Shown here piece after piece: positions 33,790 through 45,115 of a DNA stretch of 64,000 nt. Where the stretch lies: the NCBI GenBank assembly GCA_946902875.1, contig OX336348.1, positions 11,371,741-11,435,740 of the forward strand, in the 5' to 3' direction. Numbering within the stretch: the stretch's first letter is position 1; the number at the start of each line of letters is the position of its first letter. The stretch comes from Nematopogon swammerdamellus (taxonomy: Eukaryota; Arthropoda; Insecta; Lepidoptera; Adelidae). The notes under the pieces were generated by a model. The model saw only the letters and a list, made by a program, of their open reading frames with translations. It ran no database searches and was not told where the DNA came from. The position numbers and the translations under genes were made by a program.

Positions 33790-34770
33790 CACAAAAAGAA
33801 ATGAATCTCACCAAAACATCATCAATACTAATAATAAACCTGTAAGGCATGGTCACGGAGTAAGTTGCTTTGTTTTTTGAAATATTGGGTTTGTAGACTC
33901 TGTGTATGATACTAAAACTAAATTTACGATTTTTAGAAATCATTATGTTCCACCATAACTCGATCATCTGAATTCGATGAAACTTCGTACAAGTACATTT
34001 ACCTACACGGGGCACAGGATAGGCTTAATAAAATTCACTTCCGGTTACGCTAAGATGTGGCTCCCATACAAACCGATATGTTCCGTAGGCGCCGTAGTAC
34101 TATAGGTATTTACCGAGCGGGCGGCCGCAATATGATAGAATGGATCATTGTTCCTCTTTCACGCAAAAACTACTGAACAGATTTTGATGAGCCTTTACAG
34201 TACATCGAAATAACATATAGGCTATAATTTATAAAGACATTGTGTAAATTGACCCAAATAGGTATATCCATAAATGTCAAGTAGTTAAGTCGGAAAAAAT
34301 CCTGCCATCTGAGCACTATCTCGGCATGCGCTGAATAAAACGTTAGAGTTACACGAAGATAATGTACGAGTATAATGACGTTGTTTCTCTTAAATAGTTC
34401 TAAAAAAAAGTCCGCGACAGCATATATCTACCTTTTATGTGGAAGCCACTATAGCCAAAATAGTGAACCATAAATACATTTAAATTGGATACTTACTGTA
34501 TTTACAATGCACATTTTATAGTAGGTATTTAATTAATCCTTATCAAAATACATACTTTTATCGCTTCTGGTATTTAAACTTTGGCTTTTACACTAAGTAA
34601 TTTGGACAAATAATTTAAAAGTTACGACGATGAGAATGACTTGATATGGCGTCCTGCGGCGCACAGTAGGGGCGGGGCGGGGGGGGGGGGGGGGGGGGAG
34701 GCAGCAGGGCTAGGCGAATAATGAAATTCCTCCATAACATTTAAGCCGATCATCTAAAACAGGATAGAAG
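33790..34770 (-). repeat. Inverted copy of the 977-bp repeat
   Basis: Reverse complement of the units at 11-13 kb: ACTCTGTGTATGATAC, CACTTCCGGTTACGCTAAG, AAAAACTACTGAACAG and CTTCTGGTATTT appear in the expected inverted order. The GC-rich block is partly replaced by a G20 run. Next to it is a Helitron array related to the one beside the tandem copy. Confidence 0.85.
34679..34698 (+). repeat. G20 homopolymer
   Basis: Twenty consecutive G residues, preceded by GGGGCGGGGC. Could fold as a G-quadruplex; it could also be an assembly weak point. Confidence 0.85.
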
Positions 34771-35920
34771 AAAGTCAGTAACTTAGGCCAGCGCCTGAGG
34801 GTGAACTGGATTCAGATAAACAATAAACATTCTCAAAGAAAGTAAGTAACATACTAAAGGCGAAGCCGAAGGCCGAGCTGCGTTCAGAAAGAGTATAAAC
34901 CTTTTCGAAGAAAGTAAGTAACAAAGGGCGAGGCCGAAGGCCGAGCTGCATTCAGGAAGACTATAAACCTTCTCGAACAAATTAAGTAATTGAGGGCGAG
35001 GGAGGCCGAAGGCCGAGCTGCGTTCAGGAAGACTATAAACGTTTCGAAGAAATCAAGTAATTCAGGGCGAGGCCGAAGGCCGAGCTGCGTTCAGGAAAAC
35101 TATAAACCGTCTTGAAGAAAGTATGTAACTATCGTCCATAGTTAGTTACTGTCAGCGTCTTCCAGGATACAGCCCGGCCTACGGCCTCGCCCTCTGTTAC
35201 TTACTTTCTTCGAAAAGGTTATCGTCTTCCTGAACGCAGCTCGGTCTTCGGCCTCGCCCTCAGTTACTCACTTTCATCGAGAAGGTATAGTCTTCCTGAA
35301 CGCAGCTCGGCCTTCGGCCTCGCCCTTAGTTACTTACTTTCTTCGAGAAGGTTTATGGTCTTCCTGAACGCAGCTGGCCTTCGACCTCGCCCTCTGTTAC
35401 TTACTTTCTTCGAAAAGGTTATCGTCTCCCTGACCGCAGCTCGGCCTTCGGCCTCGCCCTCAGTTACTTACTTTCATTAGGAAAGTTTATAGTCTTCCTG
35501 AACGCAGCTCGGCCTTCGGCCTCGCCCTCAATTACTTAATTTCGTCGAGAAGTTTTATAGTTTTCCTGAACGCAGCTCGGCCTTCGGCCTCGCCCTTAGT
35601 TACTTACTTTGTTCGAGAAGGTTTTGTGGTCTTTCCGAACGAAGCTCGGCCTTCGGCCTCGCCCTCTGTTACTTACTTTCTTCGAAAAGGTTATCGTCTT
35701 CCTGAACGCAGCTCGGCCTTCGGCCTCGCCCTGAATTACTTACTTTCTTCGAGAAGGTGTATTGTCGTCCAGAATGCAGCTCAGCCTGAAGCCTCGCCGT
35801 TAGTTACTTACTTTAGTTGAGAAGTTTTATTGTTTACCTAAACGCAGATCGGCCTTAGTTACTTACTTTCTTCCTTTGAAATACGAATTTCACGCGAGCA
35901 AAGCCGCGGGCAAAAGCTAG
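34771..35920 (+). mobile_element. Minisatellite Helitron, 3' end intact
   Basis: Ends with the hairpin (one base changed, GAGCAAAGCC) and CTAG at 35,917-35,920 followed by T. It begins with the rare end unit GGGTGAACTGGATTCAG also seen inverted at 9,880-9,900, so it belongs to the subfamily of 8,825-9,957. Units turn from minus to plus at about 35,145. The 5' TC end was not found. Confidence 0.78.
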
Positions 35921-36117
35921 TACAATATAAAAAGATGCCAAGTCTCGCACGAAACCTTTCCACCGTAAAAAGTTGTAAGATCCCATGCAGAGCCAAGTCT
36001 TTTCATACCATTGAAGAAACCCGAATTCAACAATGTTGCCATAAATTATATTTTCTACTTAATAATAATCAATATTTAGTTACACCTCTTATATTTAACA
36101 TCTTCATTTCTATAAAA
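35921..36117 (+). repeat. Interspersed repeat family B (host of two insertions)
   Basis: TACAATATAAAAAGATGCC through TCTTCATTTCTATAAAA. The reverse complement lies at 56,832-57,029. The 57-kb copy is uninterrupted through AAAACACCTTGACTTGGC, whereas here that phrase appears only at 38,138 after a 2-kb element. Confidence 0.85.
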
Positions 36118-36661
36118 AAAAAAATAGGTAAAAAAACTTTTAAGTTAAGCGGTTTTATTAAATAAAACTAGAAAAAAAACATCAGCTGTACAAAAAACTA
36201 GAAAATAATAAGGACACAAGCCTGGGCCTTCTTAAGATTTTACGTCTAGGTAAGAAATCGTGCAATACTAGCGTGCTGTCTTCTCATGTCGGATGCCAAA
36301 GGGCACATTGTGTCGCTGCGTCAGCGGAATAAGTAATAAATTGAGACTTTTACCAGACTAATATAAAAACGTGGGGCGCATGTTATTACGCATATTATAC
36401 GACCCACGTTTTTATATTAGTCTGTTAAAAGTCTCAATTTATTACTGATTCCGCTGACGCAGCGACACAATGTGCCCTTTGGCATCCGACATGAGAAGAC
36501 AGCACGCTAGTATTGCACGATTTCTTACCTAGACGTAAAATCTTAAGAAGGCCCAGGCTTGTGTCCTTATTATTTTCTAGTTTTTTGTACAGCTGATGTT
36601 TTTTTTTCTAGTTTTATTTAATAAAACCGTTTAACTTAAAAGTTTTTTTACCTATTTTTTT
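36114..36661. repeat. Fold-back terminus of copy 3
   Basis: Arms 36,114-36,378 and 36,400-36,661 meet at ACGTGGGGCG/CGACCCACGT with a 21-base spacer (four bases shorter than in copies 2 and 4). Tip sequence AATAGGTAAAAAAAC and its complement are at the ends. Confidence 0.92.
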
Positions 36662-36695
36662 ATTTACTCGTTTTTAGTTTGATTTTTGGCTCGTA

Positions 36696-37085
36696 TCATT
36701 CATTACGCAAACTCCTCATCCTTTCCAACTCTCTCATTGCATCTTTGTTATTCGGTTTCTTACCTGTCAATTTCTCACAATCAAGCTCCTGAATACATAG
36801 CCCTTCTAAAGACTTTACGCGACTCAATGCAATATACGCTTGACCCTCCTCAAATATTCTGGAGCCCAAATACACGACAGCATGGTCAACAGGACTGCCC
36901 TACATTTTATGGACAGTGGAGGCCCATGCCAAAATTTTCGGTAACATCCGTCTCTCAGCTGTTCCATAATTAGACTTTGCTGGAAACTGTATGGCTTTAG
37001 GATGGATAAGGTGCCCGCCGTCCCTTTCAAAATCAATTTGAACAGATGGTATGTCTGTTTCATTTTGCGTTCGACAAGTATGGGA
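36696..37085 (-). pseudogene. PIF1-like helicase, C-terminal fragment (copy 3)
   Basis: Minus-strand frame [20 protein letters not shown], then [14 protein letters not shown] followed by TAG in place of CAG, then [34 protein letters not shown] and RSLRNE with TGA at 36,696-36,698. The stop lies inside motif V (HKMQG), so even this fragment could not be made whole. The TAA before LTGKKP seen in copies 2 and 4 is absent here, so this copy comes from a different progenitor. Confidence 0.86.
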
Positions 37086-37970
37086 CACTCGTCCAAACAA
37101 GCCAAATGAGCCCAAACTCGAGGGGGTTACTAGTAACGGTTGAATAGTTCCACTGTCCACCTCCTGACTCCATCATTAGACCCTCGTCACCAAGTGTATT
37201 GGTAGAAGTATGGGACACTCGTCCAAACCAACCATATGAGCCCAAACTCGAGGGGGTTACTAGTAACGGTTGAAGAGGTCCACTGTACACCTCCTGACTC
37301 CATCATCAGATCCTTGTCAGCAAGTGTATTGGTAGAAGTACGGGACACTCATCCAAACCAACCATATGAGCACAAACTCGAGGGGGTTACTAGTAACGGT
37401 TGAAGAGTTCCACTGTCCACCTCATGACTCCATCATCAGACCCTCGTCACCAAGTGTATTGGTAGAAGTATGGGACAGTCGTCCAAACCAACTAAATGAG
37501 CCCAAACTCGAGGGGGTTACTAGTAACGGTTGAAGAGTTCCACTGTTCACCTCCTGACACCATCATGAGACCCTCGTCACCAAGTGTATTGGTAGAAGTA
37601 TGGGACACTCGTCCAAACCAACCATATGAGCCCAAACTCGAGGGGGTTACTAGTAACGGTTGAAGAGGTCCACTGTCCACTTCCTGACTCCATCATTAGA
37701 CCCTCGTCACCAAGTGTATTGTTAGTAGTATGGGACACTCTTCCAAACAAACCAAATGAGCCCAAACTCGAGGGGTTACTAGTAACGGTTGAAGAGGTCC
37801 ACTGTACACCTGCTGACTCCATCATCAGACCCTCGTCACCAAGTGTATAGGTAGAAGTATGGGACACTCGTCCAAACCAACCAAATGAGCCCAAACTCGA
37901 GGGGGTTACTAGTAACGGTTGAAGAGTTCCACTGTACACCTCCTGACTCCATCATCAGACCCTCGGTACC
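37085..37970 (-). repeat. 130-bp tandem repeat array, ~7 units (copy 3)
   Basis: Same unit and orientation relative to the helicase as in the other copies. Private variants include CATCATTAGACC and GAAGAGGTCCACTG. Confidence 0.95.
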
Positions 37971-38137
37971 AAGTTGAAATTATCATAATATTGTATTGTC
38001 ACGAGAACTCAATGTGTGTGCAAAGTTTCATAAAAATCGGTTCAGTAGAAGTAGTTGAAAAAGTTGTCGCAAGATTTCAAACAAAGATAGAAACAAAGCC
38101 GCAAATATACGGAGTCAAGCTAAATAAAACCGTTTAA

Positions 38138-38394
38138 AAACACCTTGACTTGGCAATCGGACAGATAAAATATTATAACAATATGAACGAACCTAATACC
38201 AGTTTGTTACATACATATATTATCACACACGCTGAATCCCGACAATCGGGGTAAGCAGGATAATCGGTGTTTTGCTGCAAGAACTCTTGTAAATTACATC
38301 ACAACACCGACCACCACATACCTATTCGAACAAGATTCAATCGATCAAGCAGCAAGTAAGGTACGCAGACCTACCTGCTGCATGCTATGTTTAC
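38138..38394. repeat. Remainder of repeat family B plus a short shared repeat
   Basis: CACCTTGACTTGGCAATCGG continues family B after the insertion. From about 38,222 the sequence matches 33,387-33,545 (GAATCCCGACAATCGGGGTA, CACAACACCGACCACCAC). Confidence 0.7.
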
Positions 38395-38650
38395 TTTTTT
38401 TTTTTATGTAACCCAGCATGGGTGGTGCAGTCGACAGCCAAAATCACCTCTCCTCGCGAAACCATTTTCAGTTAGGTGCCATGCCAGCAGATTTGCGGAC
38501 TGTTGCTAGGCTGTCTAGCCCGTTAATACGACGCTTGAAGACACCCAGGTTAAAGGATTCAGGAAATACACTCGCTGGAAGACAGTTCCACACTCTAGCG
38601 GTGCGACAAAGAAACGATTTAGAGAACCGATGTATATTGTATATTGTATA
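38395..38650 (-). pseudogene. LINE C-terminal remnant with poly(A)
   Basis: On the minus strand the frame reads HRFSKSFLCRTARVWNCLP, ASVFPESFNLGVFKRRINGL and ends soon after. This is the terminal signature (RSFLxRTxxLWNxLP...FK) of the same LINE group as 13,246-13,862. The T run at 38,395-38,405 is its poly(A) tail. The 3' part (CAGCATGGGTGG, ATCACCTCTCCTCGCG) recurs at 63,423-63,520. Only about 60 residues remain. Confidence 0.8.
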
Positions 38651-39130
38651 ATGTTTATTAAGCATTCATTAGACAGCATGACTGTACTCGTATTTGTTAC
38701 AATTTATTCTATCCGATTCGATTACAGCCACGAAGAAGAACCGGTAAGAAACTTCGCAGGGCTTTTTTTTCATAGTCATTTTTACAATAATTTAGTGACT
38801 ATCCACATAATAACACCGCCTACAGTCGATTGAAAATACAGCTTGAGAGCAAGATCAAAAACAGATTTTGGTTTTGTTCTTGAAGTTCTGACTGCAAGGA
38901 CTTAATTAAGTGGATCAGGTGTAAAGAGCCTTTGTCAAATTTTTGATACGTCATTTGTATCAACTCAATAATGTTAGTAATAAGTATACATACTACAATG
39001 TAGTATTGTCAAATAATAATAAAAAAAAAAATAATAAAAATATTAAGATACTTGAAGTATCAAGTTGTCAATCGGTTAGTAAATAAATTTGGGTACAAAT
39101 AGTACCTAGTCATGCGCTAACTAATTATGC
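38651..39130. other. AT-rich interval, probably LINE 3' untranslated region
   Basis: No coding. The part next to 39,141 is presumably the 3' end of the minus-strand LINE that follows; its true end could not be fixed because no tail repeat or target duplication was recognised. Confidence 0.4.
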
Positions 39131-39140
39131 AGTCAGAACC

Positions 39141-40807
39141 TCAAGATATAGTCCTGTCGGCGAATGCCTCTTTAACAGTATAGTAGGCTTTCTTTACAAG
39201 AATTGATTTGATATGTTTCTTAAACAAAGTATCATTTAGATTTTTTACCTCTTCTGATATTTTATTATACAATCTAACACTGTTGCAAACAAAACTTTTC
39301 GACATTTTAGATGACCTGTGCTTCGTAATTAGAACATTATTTGTATGCCTTGAATCATGCTGGTGCATATCAGAGTGAAGCGTAGCATCCTGCATATATT
39401 TCCTAGCATAGTAGATATTTTGATAAATATAAACACTGGGTAATGTCATAATTCCTATTTTATCAAATACATTTCTACAAGAGTCCCTCGCCCTCATACT
39501 GAGTATGCAACGCAGTGCTCTTTTTTGAAGAATAAATATTCTATTAGATTCCGCCGCGTTTCCCCAAAATAATAATCCATAAGACATAAGACTATCGAAG
39601 TAAGCATAATACACAGTTTTAGCAGCTTGTATTCCACATAATTCTTTAATTTTTTTATGGCGTAACAAGCTGAACTTAGCTTACCGGCAAGCGTATCTAT
39701 ATGAGGTTTCCAAGTTAGGGTGCGATCAAATATTACTCCTAAAAAGGTGCTTTCTTTGGAAATATGTAATGTCAGATCTTCTGATGTTTTAACTGATTAA
39801 CAATACGTCTGTGAGTCCCAAGTGCAAAGTGCATTACATTTGTTTTATTGACATTGAGTAAGAGGTTATTGGAGTCAAACCAACACTTTAATGACTGAAT
39901 TACGTCTATGAAGGACTCTCGTAATTCCGCAATGTTTTTATTTTTTAAAACTACAGATGTGTCATCGGCAAACATTACTAACTCAATATCATCTTTAATA
40001 CAACTAGAAATGTCATTTACATAGATTAAAAAGAGCAATGGTCCCAGTATGGAACCTTGAGGAACTCCCATAGAAATGGGTTCTACACCAGACTTATTAT
40101 CATTAACATCACACACCTGCTATCTGGTACTCAAATATGATTTACAAAGACGCAACTCTTTATCCCTTACACCATAATGTTCTAATTTCATTAAAGTTAT
40201 GTCATGACTAACACAGTCGAATGCCTTGGATAGATCACAGAAGATGCCATAAGTGTGATTAGAATTATCTAATGATTGAATTACAGCTTTTATCATTGAC
40301 GCAATGGCATCTCCTGTAGACTTGCCCTTGCGAAATCCAAATTGTTTATAGTTTAAGATGTTGTTATCATTAAAATAATTAATTAATCTTTTTTCCACGG
40401 CCTTTTCAAACACTTTACTAAATACAGGAAGCAAAGATACAGGACGATAGTTTCCAATATTGTTATGACATCCCTTTTTAAACAATGGAACTAACCTAGC
40501 TATTTTGAGTGAATCTGTGAATATGCCGTCCTCAAAGCATTGATTTATAACACTAATTAATGGTTCTATAAGACTAAAACTTAGTGCCTTCAGTAGTTTA
40601 GGTGAGACATTCCACAAGTCCTGGGAGTTTTTTGATTTAAGGTCTCTAATAATTGTTTTAATTTCGGAGAACGATACTGGATTAAAAGTGATGGTTTCAT
40701 TTCCTCGTGGTGCGTATCTTCCCAGATATTCTAATGCTGCTTCAGTACTTGCTTGGACATATTTTGTTGTTTCTTGAGCAATAGTAGAAAAATATTTATT
40801 AAAGTGA
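39141..40807 (-). pseudogene. Split LINE, 3' part: reverse transcriptase and C-terminus
   Basis: Minus-strand coding starts at the Helitron junction with HFNKYFSTIAQETTKY and runs through ARLVPLFKKGCHNNIGNYRP, FGFRKGKSTGDA, the first catalytic Asp in FCDLSKAFDC, MGVPQGSILGPLL and the catalytic FADDTS, to the C-terminus at 39,141. A TAG at 40,117-40,119 follows SYLSTR, and frameshifts lie near 39,775 and 39,665, so it is inactive. The endonuclease half of the same element is at 46,508-47,735; the linker sequences complement each other at the break. Motif style is very close to the intact reverse transcriptase at 23.9 kb. Confidence 0.9.
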
Positions 40808-42516
40808 CTAGCTTTTGCCCGCGGCTTCGCTCGCGTGAAATTCGTATTTCAAAGGAAGAAAGTAAGTAACTAAGGGCGAGCTTGATTCAGGTAAACGATA
40901 AACTGTCTCGAAGAAAGTGAGTAACTTTTTGAGGCCGAAGGCGAAGTTGCGTTAATTCAGGAAGACGATAAACCTTCTCGAAGACAGTAAGAAACTATGG
41001 GCGAGGCCGAAGGCCGAGCTGCGTTCAGGAAGAGGATAAACCATCTTTAAGAAAGTAAGTAACAAAGGGTGAGGCCGAAGGCCGAGCTGCGTTCAGGAAG
41101 AGGATAACCTTTTCGAAGAAAGTAAGTAACTATGGGCGAGGCCGAAGGCCGAGCTGCGTTCAGGATTAGGGTAAACTTTTCGAAGAAAATAAGTAACAGA
41201 GGGCGAGGCCGAGCTGCGTTCAGGAAAACGATAAACCTTCTCGAAGACAGTAAGTAACTATGGGCGAGGCTGAAGGCCGAGCTACGTTCAGAAAGAGGAT
41301 AACCTTTTCGAAGAAAGTAAGTAACAGAGGGCGAGGCCGAAGGCCGAGCTGCGTTCAGGAAGACGATAAACCTTTTCGAAGACAGTAAGTAACTATGGGC
41401 GAGGCCGAAGGCCGAGCTGCGTTCAGCATGAGGGTAAACTTTTCGAAGAAAGTAAGTAACAGAGGGCGAGGCCGAAGCCCGAGCTGCGTTCAGGAAAACG
41501 ATAAACCTTCTCGAAGACAGTAAGTAACTATGGGCGAGGCCGAAGGCCGAGCTGCGCTCAGGAAGAGGATGACCTTTTCTTAGAAAGTAAGTAACAGAGG
41601 GCGAGGCCGAAGGCCGAGCTGAGTTCAGGAAGACGATAAATTCTCGAAGACAGTAAGGAACTATGGGCAAGGCCGAAGGCCGAGATGTGTTCAGGAAGAG
41701 GATAAACCTTTTCGAAGAAAGTAAGTAACAAAGAAGTTACTTTCTTCGAGAAGATTTATGGTCTTCCTGAACGCAGCTCGGCCTTCGGACTCGCCCTCTG
41801 TTACTTTCATTCTTCGAAAAGGTTATCGTCTTCCTGAACGCAGCTCGGCCTTCGGCCTCGCCATTTGTTACTTACTTCTTAAAGATGGTTTATCATCTTC
41901 CTGAACGCAGCTCGGCCTTCGGCCTCGCCCATAGTTAGTTACTGTCTTCGAAAAGGTTTATCGTCTTCATGAACGCAGCTCGGCCTTCGGCCTCGCCCTC
42001 TGTTACTTATTTTCTTAGAAAAGGTTATCCTCTTCCTGAACGCAACTCGGTATTCGGCCTCGCCCATAGTTACTTACTGTCTTCGAGAAGGTTCAGTTTT
42101 CCTGAACGCAGCTCGGCCTTCGGCCTCGCCCTCTGTTACTTTCTTCGAAAAGTTTACCCTCATCCCGAACGAAGCTCGGCCTTCGGCCTCGCCCATAGTT
42201 ACTTACTTTCTTCGAAAAGGTTATCCTCTTCCTGAACGCAGCTCGGCCTTCGGCCTCGCCCTTTGTTACTTACTTTCTTAAAGATGGTTTATCCTCTTCC
42301 TGAACGCAGCTCGGCCTTCGGCCTCGCCCATAGTTACTTACTGTCTTCGAGAAGGTTTATCATCTTCCTGAACGCAACTCCGCCTTCGGCCTCAAAAAGT
42401 TGCGCACTTTCTTTGAGACGGTTTATCGTTTACCTGAATCCAGCTCGCCCTTAGTAACTTACTTTCTTCCTTTGAAATACGAATTTCACGCGAGCGAAGC
42501 CGCGGGCAAAAGCTAG
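40808..42516. mobile_element. Minisatellite Helitron with two inverted 3' ends, inserted in a LINE
   Basis: Left edge CTAG 40,808-40,811 plus hairpin on the minus strand; right edge hairpin plus CTAG 42,513-42,516 on the plus strand. About 22 ~68-bp units lie between: minus-oriented to 41,730, plus-oriented from there, turning at ACAAAGAAGTTACTTTC. It directly abuts the reverse transcriptase codons at 40,807. A true 5' end (complement of CTACTAATATTATAAACG) lies further right near 43,018. Confidence 0.82.
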
Positions 42517-43018
42517 TCTTTAAGAAAGTAAGTAACAAAGGGCGAGGCCGAAGGCCGAGCTGCGTTTAGGAAGAGGATAACCTTTTCGAAGAATGTAAGT
42601 AACAGAGGGCGAGTCCAAAGGCCGAGCTGCGTTCAGGAAGACCATAAATCTTCTCGAAGAAAGTAACTTCTTTGTTAGTTACTTTCATCAAAAAGGTTTA
42701 TCCTCTTCCTGAACACATCTCGGCCTTCGGCCTCGCCCATAGTTACTTACTGTCTTCGAGAATTTATCGTCTTCCTGAACGCAGCTCGGCCTTCGGCCTC
42801 GCCCTTTGTTACTTGCTTTCTTCAAGGTGTATGGTCTTCCTGAACGCAGCTCGGCCTTCGGCCTCGCCCTTTGTTACTTACTTTCTTCGAGAAGGTTTAT
42901 AGTCTTCCCGAACGCAGCTCGGCCTTCGGCCTCGCCCTTAGTTACTTACTTTCTTTGAGTAGGTCTATCGTCTTCCTGAACGCAACTCATTCACAAACTT
43001 TCGTGTTTATGATATTAG
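42517..43018 (-). mobile_element. Minisatellite Helitron segment with 5' end
   Basis: Seven more units, beginning minus and turning to plus near 42,670, then GAACGCAACTCATTCACAAA with TATGATATTAGTATT, the complement of a degraded Helitron 5' end. Together with 40,808 it may form one minus-strand element that was later rearranged. Confidence 0.7.
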
Positions 43019-43975
43019 TATTATTTATTTTGGGTAGATTTGGAGTGAGGCCTGATTTTAGAAATTATTAAGCAAAAGCTAACAATATATAAATTTTTGA
43101 AATGTGCTAATTAAGCCTTTTCATTTGATAGCCAACACGGGATCATTAAAAAAATTTTTTTTTTAGATCATTACTTTATGTCCTATAAAGGGCGCCATAT
43201 CCTATAGCCTATAGACGTTGGATGCGTCTTGACGACCAGCGGACGGTCAAGAAGCATCCAACGATACCTCATTTGTCATATTATGATAAGTAGTTTCGAA
43301 GTTATGAGGGAACAGATGAACATACATACATATGTACATACATACCGGTCAAAAACATAACTCTCCTTTTCGCTTCGCCGTAGTCGGGTAAAAATAAGAA
43401 TCTTTTCGCTAATATTCCGCGCATACTACACTACGTACCTACAATATAATAAACAAAACATACGATCAATTAACTTAAATCAAATAGGAACTTCAGCTAA
43501 CATCGACTCGCAACAACACTTTTGCGCCTAAAATTAATCAAATAGATACCTTCGTTAGGGAACCTACATAATATTATGAATCGAATTAAAATAAGAAACT
43601 CTGCCGAGACAATGCATACACACAACGCGCTCCGCCAGACCGCGCCCCGCGCCCCGCGCCTCCTCCGCCGCGCTGCCAGTCTCCGCGAGACGCGCTACTA
43701 ACCCCCGCCGCCCCGCGCCGCCCTTTATTTCGGCGCTTCGAACAATTCGATTTGTATGGGAGCCACATCTTAGCGTAGTCGGAAGTGAATTTTAGTAAGC
43801 CTATCCTGTGTCCCGTATAGTAAAATGGGCTTGTACTAAGTTTCATCAAATTCTGATGATGGCTTTAAGAGTTATGGAGGAACATACATACATACATACA
43901 TACATACATACAGAAAAGATTTCTAAAAATCGTCAATTTAGCTTTAGTATCATACATAGAGGCTACAAACTCAAT
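43019..43975 (+). repeat. Repeat family A, inverted copy
   Basis: Reverse complement of 1-994 in the same order, including ACTCTCCTTTTCGCTTCGCC, the GC-rich block (43,620-43,735), GGGAGCCACATCTTAGCG and a (CATA)n tract at 43,884-43,913. It has lost no major segment relative to the left copy. Confidence 0.85.
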
Positions 43976-45115
43976 ATTTCCTAAAACAAAGTAACTTACT
44001 CCATGACCATCCCTTACAGATTTATTATTAGTATTGATTTGCAACACTTGAGCTATTTTTAACCGACTTCCAAAAAAGGAGGAGGTTCTCAATTCGTCTG
44101 TATGTTTTTTATTTTTTATTTTTATTTTTTTGTATGTTTGTAACACGATTTCTCCGTCAATTGAGGGCCGATTTAGAAAATTCTTTTTTTGTTAGTTAGG
44201 TCATACTTCCGAGGTGGTTCCATTTCAATTTTATCGAAATTGGTTCAGTGGTTTTCGAAAAATCAGCATAATACTATGGTGTGTGGTTACCTTCAGCAAA
44301 ACTTTTGTGATGTGGACTTATTCAGCAATTTGCAGTCTGACACATATGGCGAATAATTCTGTACCACTTCAATCGATTTCGATTATTCGATTTCGATTAT
44401 TCTTATTTATGTAATATTACTAAAAAGAATGAAATAAAAACTGTTTTAAAAAATATTAAACCGATTTCAAAAAAACAAAAAAACAAAAAGAACTAAAAAG
44501 TATTAAATACCTAATATTTTGAAATTTTCTCTGTCCTGTTGAAATACATGAATCGATATTTACTAGTGATACATATTCGGACCCTTGTTTCATGAATATT
44601 CTAAATTTGAAATTTTTTATCTTTTCCGACCGGCCAGGTGCGCTTAATTTATTATGGTACCTGACCGGTACCTACTGTACCGAGTACCATCGAGCTGGTC
44701 TGATGATGGAGACAGAAGGTGGCCATAGGAACTCCTAAACTACACATGATAAACCCATCGTGTTTGGGCTCGTTGCATTTGTCTTCACGAGAAATTTACT
44801 TTAGACCTAAGAGATTCTCAATTCGACAGTATGTTTTCTTTTTTTTATGTTTGTTACGCGATTACTCCGTCAATTGTGGGCCGATTTTGAAAATTCTTTT
44901 TTTTTTTTATTTGAAAGGGGATAACCCTGAGGTTTTTGAAGTGAAAACTTCTTTAGCGGCGCTTGGCACTTTTTTAGGTGGGTAAAAAATGTATAACTCG
45001 CGACATCGCGTCAGCGTCATTTTTAAAATGAAACCTTAAGTCATTGCATTAAGGGTTAAGTTAGAGTGGCACGGGATCTGCCGGCACTCCCGGAGTGCAA
45101 CTGTTAAGTAGGGTT
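43976..45115. repeat. Interspersed repeats with CCGACTTCCAAAAAAGG motif
   Basis: 44,062-44,240 holds AACCGACTTCCAAAAAAGGA, CGTCTGTATGTTTTT and a CCGTCAATTGAGGGCCGATTT block, repeated in part at 44,815-44,915 (CCGTCAATTGTGGGCCG). This resembles a common lepidopteran dispersed repeat. At 44,698-44,810 a diverged relative of the 130-bp unit can be recognised (CTGATGATGGAGACAG, GTTTGGGCTCGTTGC). No coding. Confidence 0.6.

Larger units (their letters stand above)
36118..38137 (-). mobile_element. Helicase/satellite/fold-back element, copy 3
   Basis: Minus-strand order: tip at 38,137, conserved end to 37,970, about seven 130-bp units to 37,085, helicase C-terminus to 36,696, palindrome 36,661-36,114. 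It sits in repeat family B, whose uninterrupted copy at 56.8 kb reads TTTCTATAAAAAAACACC. Both junctions fall in runs of A, so the exact edge is uncertain by about ten bases. Confidence 0.9.
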
